In this document: positions 34,860 through 49,000 of the stretch, one piece after another
Layout: every line of letters begins with the position of its first letter
Position numbering within the stretch: position 1 is the stretch's first letter
Position numbers and translations under genes: made by a program
The notes under the pieces: model-generated
What the model saw: only the letters and a program-made list of their open reading frames with translations
The model's database searches: none
Told to the model about the DNA's origin: nothing
Source: Symbiodinium natans
Lineage: Eukaryota; Sar; Dinophyceae; Suessiales; Symbiodiniaceae
DNA length: 64,000 bases
Reading direction: 5' to 3'
Assembly (NCBI GenBank): GCA_905221605.1
Contig: CAJNDS010002216.1
Span: forward strand, 208,001-272,000

Positions 34860-37800
34860 CTAGACCTTCGCCTTCGCGTCATGCATCTCCTGTAGAACTT
34901 GCCACTTTCGTGTTCGCTCCTGCCAAGCAAGAGGCACCCAGAACCCTGAGGCCTTCAGCTTGAAGGGTTTCGGGTGTTTAAGGGGTTTAGGGGGTTTAGG
35001 GGGTTTAGGGCTTAGGGTTTAGGGGGTTGGGGGTTTAGTGCTTAGGGTTTAGGGTTTATGGGGTTTAGGGTTTAAAAAGAGGCCATGGCTTAGGGGGATA
35101 GAGATTTAGGGTTAGGGGTTGAGGTTTATGGGTTTTTGCAAGCGATTGAAGGGTCTAGAGCGTGTGATCGGTGGTTCGGGCTTTGAAGTGCTTGTTGTGG
35201 TTCTCAGGATCTAGGTTTTTGGTTTATGGGGCCTATAGGCTCCATGATGCAAAAAAGAAGCCTTTAACAGGGTTTGGGGTTTAAGTGGGGTTTGGTTGTG
35301 GGTGCTGGAATAGGGTTTAGGGTTTAGGGTTTAGCAGGCGGAAGGGCAACTTTGTCAATTCAAACGCTAAACCCTAAACTCCATATAGTGAAGGTCTGTA
35401 GCATGAGGGCTTGGTCAACTCAAAACCTGAGTGCACACGTGGGTAGTTCTCTAAGTTCGAGGGGTTCAGGGTTTAGGGTTTAGGGAGTCCCTTTTTGGGG
35501 GGTTTAAGTTGCAGGGTTTAGGGCTTAGGGTGAGGTACTATATCTAGGACCCAAATACGAGACCCACGCGCTCGTTTGTAATCCCTCACACCCTAAGCCC
35601 TAAACCCTGAACCCTAAACCCGAAACCCTAAACCCAAACCCTAAACCCTAAATCCTAAACCCTAAACCCCTAAACCCTAAACCCTAAACCCTAAACCCTA
35701 AACCCCTTTCAGGTCCTGCTCACGGCGCCCTTCCTCCTCCTCGTCGGCACGATGTTTGGCCGAGCACTCATCGAAGAGCTGAGGATCTGCCTGGGTCCCG
35801 GGTGTCGGGTCTTGGGGTTGGGGTTGAGCGGCTAAACCCTTTAGGGTTTAGGGTATTTAGGGTTTTAGGGTTTAGGGTATTTAGGGTATTTAGGGTTTAG
35901 GGTTTAGGGTTTTGGGTTTAGGGTTTAGGGTCCTAAACCCTGAACCCTAAACCCTAACTCTCTGAAAGCTTGCCGGACGGCTCTCACATGCTTGAGGCCG
36001 CAAAGCCTTTGCGACCGCTAGCAACAACAGCAACCTAAAAAATATCCTTGTACCCAAAACCCCTAAACCCTAAACCCTAAACCCTAAACCCTAAACCCTA
36101 AACCCTACTCCATGTACACGAGAATGCAGAACCTCGCTTCCCTTTTGTGAGGTTCCGCTGCTTGGTAGCCCTAAACCCTAAACCCTAAACCCTAAACCCT
36201 AAACCCTAAACCCTAAACCCTAAAGCCACGGCCTCCATAAGCAGCTTGAGCACGTTGAAGGTTAAGCCATGAACCTCAGAGGGGTCTTAGGGATTAAGTT
36301 CTTTTTCAGGTGAGTTTAGGGTTTAGGGTTTAGGGTTTAGGGTTTAGGGTTTAGGGTTTAGGGTTTAGGGTTTAGGGTTTAGGGCTTGGGACATCTACTG
36401 CTTAGGGGCTAAGTTCAGCCTACGGGGCTTGGGGTTTGAGATCTGGGCTTCCCACTATCTGAACGCTCCAAGCTTCATATCTAGGCTTCGCATCGGGCGT
36501 AGGGTTCAGGAGCTTCTGAAGAAAAAGCCTGACACCCAAAATGGGTTCAGGGCTACTGTTATGAGTCCCAGCCAACCCTAAACTCAGCAGGACTGCGGAC
36601 CTGACGATCGGAGCAGGACAGGCTGCGTCCTTTGTTCCTTAAATAAGGAATATACACTAGACCCAAGAGGAATTTAGGAATAAAAAGGGTACTAAAGCCT
36701 ACAAAAAGCTTAGCTGCTGAGTTCATAAGCCCCCAAAAAGTGCACACTTTCAGTTTTTTAGGGGATTATAGTATCCCAAAAGGTGTAAAGTGTACTCACT
36801 CCGTTACCAAGAAAGGGATCAGGGGCCTACTCATTCCTAGTACCTTAGATTTCATATGGAGCCCCATTAAGGTGGAATCCTTTCTGACAGGGGATGATTG
36901 GTTTCTTTGTGCATTTTTGCTTCTTTAAGCCCGGAACAGCACCTAATTCCTACAGCGTAAACCCTAAAACCCTACATGACCTGCGATCTTGGGCAGTATT
37001 CTGAGAATCTGTGCCGCGGACCGCGCTGTTCCAGTGCTGCTTCGAGTTTTTGTAGAGAGCACCGATGATGATCGGGAACAGCTCCTGCAAGTAACGGCGA
37101 GGCCCAAAATCCGAACGGCAAACCTCAAACCCTCGGTTTAGCAACTGGGGCTGTATAGGCTTTAGAGTTTTCAAGGCTTCAATCTATCCTAGGTTCAGCA
37201 AGATTCAGTGTTCGGGATTCCTAGGAGAAATCGGGGTCCCCTTGCCGCTTTAGGTTGGTAAGGGTCTAAACCCTAAACCCTATGCCCATAAACTCCCTAA
37301 GCTCCCTAAACCCTATAACCCTAAACCCCCCCAAACCCTAAATCCCAAACCCTAGACCTGAAACTGCTAACTCCTGAAGGGGGAATACCGCTGCTGGGGC
37401 CCCCGGCCTCCAACCTAGACCCAAGAGTAGCCTAGGAACCACGAAAGTAGCCTAGGAACAAAAAAGGGCGACCTTTTGGTTTAAAGGGGCTTGTAAGGGA
37501 TCCTAAACCCCCCCCCCCCCCCACAAAAAAAGGCGAATAAGGGCCTACTCTGGATCCTAGTAGCCCTAAACCCTAAACCCTAAACCTGAAAAACCCTAAA
37601 ACCCTAAACCCTAAGTAGGATGGATGGAAGGCCTGCCGGTTCGCGTTGATGAGCTTGACGATGTAATCCTCAGCGCAGCGAGCTCGGTACCCCTGGTTCA
37701 GGACTGAGATGCTGTTGAGGGACCCTAAACCCTAAACCCTAACACCCTAGAGGCAATCGTGCCTACAAGGTACACGCAATATGTCAGCGCTTAGGGTGCA

Positions 37801-40680
37801 GGATTTACGGCGTAGGGTAGTATGGGGGCTCGGGTGTCGAGTCAAGACATCACAAGGGAAACGTTGGTGAGTTTTCAACATTATGTCCTCTTTGTGACTA
37901 CCCTGAGTTTTTGAGTATTAGGGGCCGCCTGGTAGTCGTGACCCCAAAGGGGGGTCCTAAGTTAGAGTCTATAGATAGATCCTTAGTAGCCCAGTAACCA
38001 CATTCTAATAAGGGCACCCTTTTTTGGGTTGGTTACTTTATGAGGAACCCCGTTTAAAAAAAAGTGTGTGTAAAGGGTACCACTGGGCTACTAAGGATCC
38101 GAAGACTTCCGATTCAGTCCGGCCCGAGCATGCAGGCGTGTGTGGCATAGTGCATTAGGGCTGTGGTGGGGTTTAGGATTTTGGGGATTTAGGGTTTAGG
38201 GTGGTGGGTTTAGGGTTTAAGATTTCGGGTTGCAAGGTAGGCTGTGGCGTGCATTAACAAAACCCTCGTCCCTTCTGGTGCCCGACATGAAACCCTAAAC
38301 CCTAAACCCTAAACTCTGCATTCGAACTGGTCAACTTCCTGCGGCCTAGTGTCGGTGTTCCAGAAGAACAGGGTCCTCTCGGCCACCTGCACACAAGAGA
38401 GGGCTCTCTATCAGCCTACCACATTCCGACCCGGCATCCTGCCAAAAAAATGCTGCACTTCCCCAAACCCTAAGCAACAATAGCCCTCAAACCCTAATCC
38501 CTAAACCCCGTACCCCTATACCTCAAACTCTTTAAGGCTCATCTTAGTGCTAAGGGCTTTAGGGTTCAGGGCTTCTGCAGGATTTTAGGATTTTGGGGGT
38601 TTAGACTTAACCCTAAACCCTAAACCCTAAACCCTGCTCAGGGTTGCTGCCAGCCTGGAAGTGGGGGCAGGTGATGCAGAGTGCAAGGCGGCGGAAGAGG
38701 ACGTCCTGCCAGGCGGCTTATATCCTCAGCCCGGATAACACCAAACTCCACCGAAAGAAGCACGAAACCCTAAACCCTTAACCCTAAACCTTAAACCCTA
38801 AACCCCAAACCTCAAGCCCCCAACCCAAATATCCGGAGCCCTCAAACCCTAGACTCCCATACCCTTGAGCCCTGGCCGCATCCAAATCGAGCCCTGGCCG
38901 ATCCCCCCACGTGCCCACGGTTCTCGGGGTTCATGGTTTGGGGGTTTAGGGTGTAGGGTTTAGGGTCTAGGGTTTAGGGTTTAGGGTTTAGGGTTTAGGG
39001 TCTAGGGTCTAGGGTTTAGGGTTTAGGGTGAAGGGGTCTAGGGTCTAGGGTTTAGGGTCTCAGGATCGGTTAGGTATTCCTGCGCTTCAACAAGAAATGC
39101 ATGGGAGCCGTGCTGGTGACGTAACTGGCAGGCCGGTTCTTTTTCAGTGTCTGTTATAGTATGCAACCCTAAAGCGAAATATGCCGATAGCGTCAAATGA
39201 CGTGTTTGGCTCAGGCCCATGTCCTCCTATGACTCAGGTTTTGTGAGCCTCAACCCTGTCATGGTCTAGAAAACAGAGCCCCTCAGCTTAGTACCCTGAA
39301 CCATACCCCAAACCCTATAATTGTGTTCAGAAACCTTTGCAGAGGGTCTGATAGGCTTAGACATCTGGGTTCGGATCATGCGGCCAGAAAGGGGAAGGCA
39401 TGGCTCACTGAACCTTGACACATTCAGTTGAAGGTGTAGGGCTTCGGGTTCAGGGAAATTTGCACCCTGAACACGCTAAACCCAAAACCCTAAATCCTAG
39501 TGTAAACCCGGAACCCTAAACCCTATAACCCTGAACCCTAAGCCCTGATCGATCACCATAAGACCAACCCTCAAACCTGCAAGTCCTAAGCTCAGGCGTC
39601 CTGCATGCGGTGGAACTCTGGTGGCTGCGTCAGCTCAAGGGTCTCCTGCACGGTTCAAGAGAAAACCCCCAAAACCCAAAACCCAAAACCCTAAACCCTA
39701 ACCCCTAACCCCTAAACCCTAAACCCAAAACCCTGAACCCTAAACCCCAAACCCTAAACCCTAAACCCTAAACCCCTAAACCCTGAACCCTGAACCTTTA
39801 GGGGGGCTTCCGCGGGGGGTTGGGACCAAGCTTGGGGCTTCAAGGAGGGGTTTACTACTATTTGCCGAAAAAACCTAAGAAACCCTAAACCCTAAACCCT
39901 AAACCCTAAACCCAAAAAAGAAACAATAATCCCTATATTGCCCTTATAAGGAAGCATCTTCCTTAATTTTTTGAGGGTACACCCCTAAAAACTATGTGTT
40001 ATATTATTCTTGTTGGGGTTCTTCAGCAAATAGTACGTAAGGACTTATGTGGCCTTTCAGACCTCTGAACTCCACCTTCTTGCCAGGCTTATGGGGTTTA
40101 GGGTTGGGATTTAGGGTTTAGGGTTTAGGGTTCAGGGTTCAGGGTTTAGGGTTTAGGGTTTAGGGTTTAGGGTTTAGGGTGTAGGGTTTAGGGTTTAGGG
40201 TTAGGAGTTCGGGTATAGGGTTTAGGGTTGAGGGTTGAGGGTTAAGAACTGAGCTGAACCCTGAAAAGTTTTGAAACTCAACATCGGGTCGGTCTCAGGA
40301 TGGGGACCAACATCAAGAACACGAAGAGGCGGACTTGCTCATGAAGCCGGCCAAATCTAGCAATCGCCACCCCCGGCACCTTAAACCAGTCCACACTCCA
40401 ACAAAATCAAACCCTAAACCCTAAACCGAATCACGCCCTAAGCCTAGACCCTACATCCTGATGAAACCCTCAAAGCCTTCAAGGGCATCCCTAAAAACCC
40501 TAAACCCTAAACCCTAAACCCTAAACCCTAAACCCTAAACCCTAAACCCTAAACCCTAAACCCTAAACCCTAAACCCTAAACCCTAAACCCCAAGCCCTA
40601 AACCCTGAACACCCTAACCCCCAAGCATGCTCGGCCTCAAGCTCGTTGAGGAACAACACCTGCTTGGAGGTGATGGACAC
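34860..40680 (-). CDS. B56 copy 2, exons 22-30
   Basis: 22) 40680-40636 [15 protein letters not shown]; 23) 39645-39601 [15 protein letters not shown]; 24) 38705-38655 [17 protein letters not shown]; 25) 38386-38354 [11 protein letters not shown]; 26) 37668-37633 [12 protein letters not shown]; 27) 37084-37022, starts [16 protein letters not shown]; 28) 36274-36233 [14 protein letters not shown]; 29) 35790-35716, starts [20 protein letters not shown]; 30) 34919-34860 [19 protein letters not shown] then TAG. Donors: GC after 22, 24, 26 and 28; GA after 23, 25 and 29; GT after 27. Confidence 0.83.
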
Positions 40681-42974
40681 CTGCAGCTTGCAAGGGTATA
40701 GGGCTCAGAGTTTATAGGGTTCAGGGTTTGGGGCCCAGCTTGCCGGTTCTTATACAAAGCTTACGATGAGGGAGTGAAGTCAGGGTTCAGGATTTAGGCT
40801 TATTATATTTCAGTATATTTCAGGCTTAGGGCTTAAGGCTTTAATGCGTGGGGATGCCTGGGGTTTAGGGTTCTTGCGGGATGGGGGGGGGGGGGGGGGG
40901 GGGGTGGGAATGACTTCTGGGGCCCGCGCGGGCCAGTAGCGCAGCATGGACGTGATGATGTCGTAGGCCAGGCGCGGATCCTGGCCGCGAGCGGGAGGCT
41001 GCGCTTCAGGGCATTAGGGTATTAGGGTACCGGGCCACGGGCTTAGACGCGTTAAGCTTCTGCTCTAAACCCTAAAACCTCTATACCCTCATCAGTATAT
41101 TCATGTCGTATGTATTGCTATTCAGAAAGGTCAACTCTGCTGGAACGCCGACGTGGACCAACGTCCTGACATGCTCGCCCGAAAAACACCCTAAACCTGG
41201 TCTTAGGGTTGAGGGTTGTCTGGGTGTCTCAACAGGCTTCGGGGGTTTGGTTTCAGGTTTCGGGTACAGGGTTTAGGGTTGAGGGTTTAGGGTCTGCGGT
41301 TTTCTGCCGAAGAAAGCGGAATGCTATGCTACTGTAGCAGGTGAGTATTGTAACTTGCTTGTTCTTGGCGTTCGGGGGATTGGGCGTCCCAGAACTCCGC
41401 ATGGCGCGCAGCAGCCCTACCTAAATCCTAAACCCTGAACCCTAAACCCTAAACCCTAAACCTTGGGTATCAGGGGTCCTTCTCAACGTATTGCGCCATG
41501 CAGTACGACAGCTGCTGGTAGAAGGAGGCCAGCGACTTCACCTCTCAGTCGGCGGTTTAGGGTTTAGGGTTTAGGGTTTAGGGTTCATCTGCGTAACCCT
41601 TAACCCTTATAACTCCAAACCCCTCTAAACTTTAGCAGATTGGCCCAGAAACGCCCTGAAAACAACGCATACATCAAAAGATGCATATATATATATATAT
41701 GTATATGTATGTACATATATATATATACATACTTACTTACTTACATACATACATAGATGCATGTGTAATTCCCAATGACCTACTCGTTTATATCGTGTAG
41801 GGTTCAGGGACCTGGGATGTGACTGAACGCAGCGAAAGCCCTCATACCGGAGAGCCTGCCACGAGCTAAAAACCCTATGGAAGCTTAGGGTTTAGGGTTT
41901 AGGGTTTAGGGTTTAGGGTTGGATACACCCTAAGTTTCCATAGGGTGTATACACTATACACCCTTGGGAATATACAGTATAGTGTATCTATAGAGTCTAG
42001 GGTTTAGGGCAGAACCTCAAACCCTCAGGCCACAATCCCTAAACAAACACTAACATTGAAACCTTAAGTCCTCAGCCCTGACCTCTAAATTCCTAAACCC
42101 TGAGCGCCCTACACCCGAAAACGACCCAACCCGCGCCTTGTGCAGTGGGATGAGCGCCTTGATCAGGAAGTCTTTGTGCTCTTCTTTCAATGGAAGAGCA
42201 AAGCCTCGGTTTCAGGGTATGGCTTTGAGGGGTTTGGGTTTAATGGAGCTCAGGGGGGTGTAGGGCTTCGAGCTTGCAGGGTTTGGGGGCCTTTGAGTGG
42301 TCAGGGTTTAGGGGGTTTAGGTTTCGGCATTGCCATGGATCACTGACTGTTCCTAAGGATTTCAGTGTATTTGGGCTCTCCTCGGCGAGGTTACCCTAAT
42401 CCTTCCGTCACGACAAGAGCGAACGTGCAGCGGCGTCTTGCTGACAAGTGGCCGTTGATGATGCTGCCCAAGATCTCGAGCAATTCACCGACACCATTGT
42501 GAGTCTCAGATTCGTAAATGACCTGCGGGGCTGCGGAATTCAAGGAAGCAGCGTGTTATGCAGCAAGCTGTTGCTAAGTTCGAAGCTGTCACAAGGCAAA
42601 CAGGCCTTGAAGAAAACGTGCTGAATGGCACGTCGGATGAAGGATCGGAGGGCCATGAACTTGCCTGCAACAGGGTTCAGGGTTTAGGGTTTAGGGGGAG
42701 CCGGAGCTAGTGCTGGAAAAAGCATGTATCATGAGGTTCTGCTTCGCAAAGAACGGTTCCAATCGCAGCTTCACAGCCGAAACCCCTCCCGGCCATAAAT
42801 GCGATGCAGAATCGTCTTCAAATAGTCCCGCTCGCGTGGATCCTGACAGGGACAAATCTACGGCTCTGCCCAGCAAGGGGAGACCCTTTTAACTTTAAAC
42901 TCAAAACCCTTCAAACTACAACTACAGGCCTGGACCCAAGCTAACCCTTAAGCCCTGGGGCGGACACGGCTCAG

Positions 42975-43013
<39 letters not shown>

Positions 43014-46000
43014 CCACCCAACAAAACAAAGTCCTTTGACAAACCCTGAATCCCAACCCTAAACCCTGAACCCTCAACCCCCAATCCCCAAGCCTCGGAA
43101 TCACAGAGCTCCAAGAGCTTCAGCTTAAACCCTAAAAACCCTAAAAAGCCCTATAAACAAAGCCCTCTGAGAACCGCAAACCCTAAACCCTAAACCCTAA
43201 ACCCTAAACACCAAACCCCAAACCCTATAAACCCTAAACCCTATAAACCCTATAAACCCTATAAACCCTATAAACCCTATAAACCCTATAAACCCTATAA
43301 ACCCTATAAACCCTATAAACCCTATAAACCCTACAAACCCTATAAACCCTATAAACTTATCCCTATAAACCCTATCAACCCTTTTCAACCCTATAAACCC
43401 TCTAAACACTAAACCCTAGACCCTAAATAACTCTAAACCCTAAACCCTAAACCCTAAACCCTAAACCCTAAACCCTAAACCTAAATAACTCTAAACTCTA
43501 AACCCTAAAGCCTCGGAATCAAAGAGCTCCAAGAGCTTCAGCATGAAGTTTTGGTCGACGAAGCGCTTGGCCTGAACGCAGGGGGCCATTCTGCTGGGGC
43601 TCTCTGGGGGTTTAGGGTTTAGGGCTAGGGTTTAGGGCTTAGGGCTTAGGGCTTAGGGCTTAGGGCTTAGGGTTAAGGGTTTAGGGTTTAGGGTTTAGGG
43701 TTTAGGGCTTGGGGTTTAGGGTAGAGGGTTTAATTCAGTGTTTGTGGTGTAGGCTACACCCTTCCTTGGCTTCTGCTTGTCTTGAACCGAGGCCCAGGCG
43801 ATCTTCGGATCCACATCGTTGGAGACGACGAAACGCAAGAAAAACTCGTACACGATCTGCCTCATGTCGAGGCAACGTCTCTTAGGGTAGCTACATGGCC
43901 CTTAGTAGGGGGCCCTTAGAAGGGGACTCACTTATACACCCCTTGTAGACCCTATCCAAATTAAGGGCGCATACTTCAGAACCCTATATAAAGTTGGCAA
44001 GGGTGCATACGACCCTTAGAACGTCTCGGACTGCGAGGCCCTATGATGCTTGCAGGCTTAAGGGGGCTTCGGGTTCTAGGGTTCCAGGGCTTAGGGCCCT
44101 GTAGGGTTCCAGGGTTCCGGGGTTCTAGGGTTTCGGGCTCTAGGGCAACTAAGGGCCTTACGGTTCTTGGGGTTCCAGGGTTTGGGTGGAGCAGGGGGAA
44201 GTTTGGGGGTTAGGGCCAGGGTCTTCGGCGCCTCTGTTCCCTCATACCTTGAAGCTTCTGGCCTTGACCAAAAAATGCCAAGAATTGCCCTGAGTCCAAA
44301 CCCCAACGCTCCAAAATTCCAGTAGGGTTTAGGCTTTAGGGTTTCGGGTTCGGCCTAGCCTAAAGTCACAGACCCGCCAAGCGAACCCCCAATGCTCGAA
44401 GCCCAGAAAACGAGACTCACCCCAAACCCTAAACCCTAAACCCCAAACCCCACCATCTCCCGCGCTAAGCAAGAAGCAAGTGGGGCCATGCTCGCTCAAG
44501 AGAGGGCTCATCCTCAGCTTCTGCGAAGTTGAAACCGGGGGCGAAGTCTTCGAGCTTTCAGGGGGGGGTTCAGGGGCAGAGGTTCCTAATCCCTAAACCC
44601 TAAACTCTAAACCCTAAACCCTCAACCCTAAACCCTAAACCATTGGGCTCAAGATGCCCTCAAGTCTTGTATAGTACGTTTTGTCGGCCTTACCTCCGCT
44701 CAACGTCATCTACGGGCTTGAACTTACTGTTGGTTGGTAGGGAATGAGGGAATGTGGTACCCCATATAATCCCTCAAAGGGTATATATAGAGGGATATAG
44801 GGTACCCTATATAATCCCTTAAAAGGGTATACATAGGGGGATATAGGGTACCTCATTCCCTACTATTCCTAGCCAACGGTACGCAAAGGTTTAGGGCTTA
44901 GGGTCTATAGGCTCTAGAGGGTCTAGAGGGTCTAGAGGGTCTATAGGGTCTAGGATTTTGGGTGGGGGTGTAAGGACTTCAGGGCTTAAGTCTGATCCTA
45001 TGCGGTCTTTCGCATCCTCGCACTGCTGGATATTGGAAATGACCCAAGAGTCAGGTCTGTTACAAGCTGCTCAAGTAGGAAAACATGCGTTTTAAAAAAC
45101 GACACGGGCGCAGAACCGCAGCAACCACAGCGGACGCTTGCACTCCGAGCCCGAGCCGTGCTCCCGAGGGAGCACTGTGCTGAGCTGGTGCAAGCGGGGC
45201 CGGCGTAGAGGGCGGCTGCTGCAACCGGCAGGCCCGCAGAACAGGACGAATGTCCACTGCGGAAACGAGCTTCTCAGCTCATTCACCTCCAGCTCGCACA
45301 TTGAAACTACGAATTCAGGTGCAAAGGCTGAGGAAAAGGGCTCTTCTTCATCTGTTGCGCCGAGCAAGCTCTGCCTTCAACGTTGCTTTGAGTTCCTCTT
45401 CGCCCAGTTGGGCAACAGCCCACGAAGACATCTGCAACTGTGGGATATTCATGCCAGCAATCTTCTGAGGAATCTGGGCAAGAATGGCTGGCAAGGGGCT
45501 CAATACAACTGGCACGACATCTTGGAGTTTTGCCATTGCCCACAAGCTGCTCGACAAGCCCTGTTCGTTCATGGTCGCTACCTTTTGAAGCATGCACTCG
45601 GCGATGGCAGGCACAACCATCAGGACAGCAGGCTCCGCCTCTTGCAAGTGCGCTGCACTCCATAGGCTCATCGACAAATCTTGCGAAGTCATGCTGTCGA
45701 CCTTCTGTGACATGTAATCCACGATGGCGGGCACAGCCCTGAGGACGGGAGGTACAAGCTCTTGCATTTTCGCTGCTGCCCACAGGTTGTTCGACAAGTC
45801 TCGTGGAGTCATGCTCTCTGCCTTTTGTGCTATCCGTTTCGTAATCGCTGGTGCAGCCGTTAAGATGGCTGGGGCCGCATCTTGAAGTTTCGCCGTCGCC
45901 CAAAAAATATTCGACAACTGCTGATCACTCATGCTCTGAGCTTTCCGTGGAATGTGCTCCTAGGATGGCCCTTAAAACCCTCTGACAAATATCCCTAAAG

Positions 46001-49000
46001 ATAGTCCTCTGAGCCCAACAAGGGAAAACACAACATGTCCCAAGGGCCTACCGAGGCTCTGCAATGGAGGGCACAGCCGTCAGGAGAACAGGGGCTGACT
46101 CTTGCAGTTTGGCAGCTGCCCAAAGGTTGTTGGCCAAATCTTGTGGGTTCATGCTCTCTACCTGTTGTGGCATGCGGTCCGCGATTGCTGGCACAGCTAG
46201 CAGGACAGCCGGGACTGCCTCTTGCAAGTTTGCTGTCGCCCAGAGGCAGTTGGATAGCTCTTGAGGATTCATGATCTCCACCTTCTGCGGAATGCGCTCT
46301 ACAATAGCAGGAACTGCTATGAGGACCGCCGGTGCTGCCTCTTGCAGATTTGCAGCCGCCCACAAACAGTTCGACAAGTGCTGAGGAATCATACTCTCCA
46401 CCTTCTGCGGTATGCACTCCGCAATGGCAGGAACAGCCATTAAAACAGCCGGGGATGCTTCGTGTAGTTTGGCAGTCGCCCACAAGCTGTTGGATAACTC
46501 TTGAGGCTTCATACTCTTGACCTTCTGCGGGATGCACTCCGCGATGGCAGGCACAGCCATGAGGACTGTTGGTGCTGCCTCTTGCAGCTTGGCAATCGCC
46601 CACAAGCTGTTTGACAGTTCTTGCGGTTTCATACCTCCTGCTTTGTCCCGCACACAGCACACAAGAATTGGTACTGTGCTGTCCATGTACGTGCCAATGT
46701 CTCGATACATCTCAACAAGGGCCCACAGCACGTTTGCAGCCTCACGCGGAGGGATCATGTTTTTCTCGAGCATGGCTCGCAACTTTTTCGCCAGTTTGGG
46801 CCATGTGGAACTTCTGGTATCACCTCCTAACCGCTTGCGACTTCTCTTGAAGAACGCTGCCCGAGTGAAGGTGGCTGACATATGGATTTGGTCGAAACCC
46901 TGTCCGTCGAGCTCCTTGTCAATGAGAGCCAGCATCTCCATGGTTGAAGATGTATTCTTGATCTTCGAAGTCAGAACCCAGGGTTTGAGAGGCTGCCGGC
47001 CCGGAGGAGATCGTCGTCGCTCCCGCACGCGGCACAGGATCCCGGATCGCGCACCTCTGCAGGCAGCATGGCCTGGGCCAAGCCTGAGGCTGACAGGACA
47101 GCCTGCAAAGCCCACATGCGACCTACTGCTGCTTCCCAGACATAGCAGCAGAAACGGAGAAGCCAGCACCAGCCCAAGCAGACATGCGCCCGCAGGGCGG
47201 CGCAGTGGCATCGGCCGGAGTCCTTGCACGATTTATACGACGTGCAGACACAGACAAAAACTTGAACCTCGCGGCTCGAGCAAGCGCATTTCCCAAGGGG
47301 TGCAAGCTAGGCTCAGGGTTCAGAATTCCATGGCATTTAAGATTGAGGTTCTCCGGTTCAGTACCCAGTGTTTCTAGGGATGGGGGAGCTGGCGCTGGTT
47401 GCACATACAGTGCTGTGAGAGTTGCAGTGTTGCACAAGCCGAAGGGCTAATCCCCAAACCCTCCTAAACCCAGCACCTCAGGCTTGGGTGCTCTGCATTT
47501 CCCCGGTTGGACTTGCAAGCAGCTGCCCGCCATGAAGTTTTCAGAGTTCCTAGAGCCCGCAACAAAAACTGTAAAATGATGGCACCTAAGAAGCATGCCA
47601 CCCTTGCCAGGTGTAAGGGCTATATAGGGGCCTGAATGGTTAGAATAGTGTTAGAATAGGGCTTTGGGGGTTGTAAAAGTGTGATTACAAAGAGAGCATT
47701 AGGGAATATTTTTGTCAGTAATTCATTCGACCCCCCAAGATTAGCAGTCGCAACTGCGTAGGAGGCAGATACAACTGGCCACCAGCAGCCCACGGCTTGG
47801 TCCCCTCTTGAACCGTTTTGCCGTCAGCAGCATGTATCAACTGGGGGCCCCTTCTTTATTGCTTCCATATCGAGTTGCAAAAATTCCATGCCCACCAAGT
47901 AGCTGCAGAGCCTATCCGCCCGGCTAGGGTTTCAAGTTTAGGGTCGACAACCTTTGCGCAGCAGCCAAAGACTAGGCCCCCGACGTCTTCGGGGTCGGAG
48001 AACGCCAGCGGGTCCTGTGGAGAAGGCTCTCATGGCCTATCATACTACGGGCCCCAAACTAACCCTAAACCCGAAACCCTAAACCCTAAACCATAAACCC
48101 TAAACCCTAAACCCTAAACCCTAAACCCTAAACCCGAAACCCTAAACCCTAAACCCTAAACCCTAACCCTAAACCCTAAACCCTAAGCCCTAAACCCTAA
48201 ACCCTAAACCCTAAACCCTAACTCAGGGTACCCAACACCATGGGCAGGCCCTTCTGTGTTCTTCACCCCCCATCTCAGACTCCGGAACCTTCAATCCTAC
48301 CTGAAAAGGGTTTAGGGTTTAGGGTTTAGGGTTTAGGGTTTAGGGTTTAGGGTTTGAGGATTTTATTAACCTAGAACCAGGAGTAACCTAGGAATAAACA
48401 GGGTGCCCTTTTTGGTTTTAAGGGGATTATAAGGGAGCCCCGACCCTAAAAAAAGGAAAAACGGGCCTACTCCCGGTCCCACCCTTTCTATCCGATCTCC
48501 GGGAAGAGCTCGTAGTGTCGGTCTTGTCTTCCGTTGGTTTCGGGGCATCTTGATTTAGCCCGCGTTGCCACAACACCGCAGAAGCTGTGATGCTATACAA
48601 CGCCATCATCTCCATTCCGGCGACAGACATCGTGGTTCTCGCCAGTGCTGTATCACAAAGCGATCACCTCAGTGATGCGATGGTGGCTTTGATGTGATCA
48701 GCCAGTTCCTTGTTTCCTTGCTTTCGCGCCTCCTTCTCGGCAGTATTTCCCCACGACCGATCTGCTGCTGTGAGGTACTCCAGAGTTTGGCAACGTGGAT
48801 CCTCCAGCAGCCTCCGCGCACAACGCTCAAACCCTTCTGAACACGCATAAGTGAGCATCGTGAAGTTGTACTCGTTGTGAAAAGCAGGGTTTGCGCCGGC
48901 CTCCAGCAGGAGCTCGAGGCACTCGGTGTCGTCGGTGCCAGTGCCAAAATCGTTCGCAGTGACCCCGAAAATTGGCCACACGGGACCAGGGCCTACCTTG

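Noticed and set aside
43197-43409. Minus-strand ORF with Gly-Phe-Ile repeats
   Set aside because: It is the CCCTATAAA array read in frame.
46053-46060. GT donor at CTCG|GTAGGCC for the repeat-protein intron
   Set aside because: It would add a number of bases not divisible by three and break repeat 6; only the GA site at the GAG repeat keeps the frame.
46517-47377. Plus-strand ORF of 286 codons opposite the repeat-protein gene
   Set aside because: Shadow of the minus-strand gene, which has the signal peptide and regular repeats.
47212-47460. Relict dinoflagellate spliced-leader sequence upstream of the repeat-protein gene, as evidence of retroposition
   Set aside because: I looked for the leader motif upstream of this gene and the ankyrin-like gene and saw none; a proper search would be needed.
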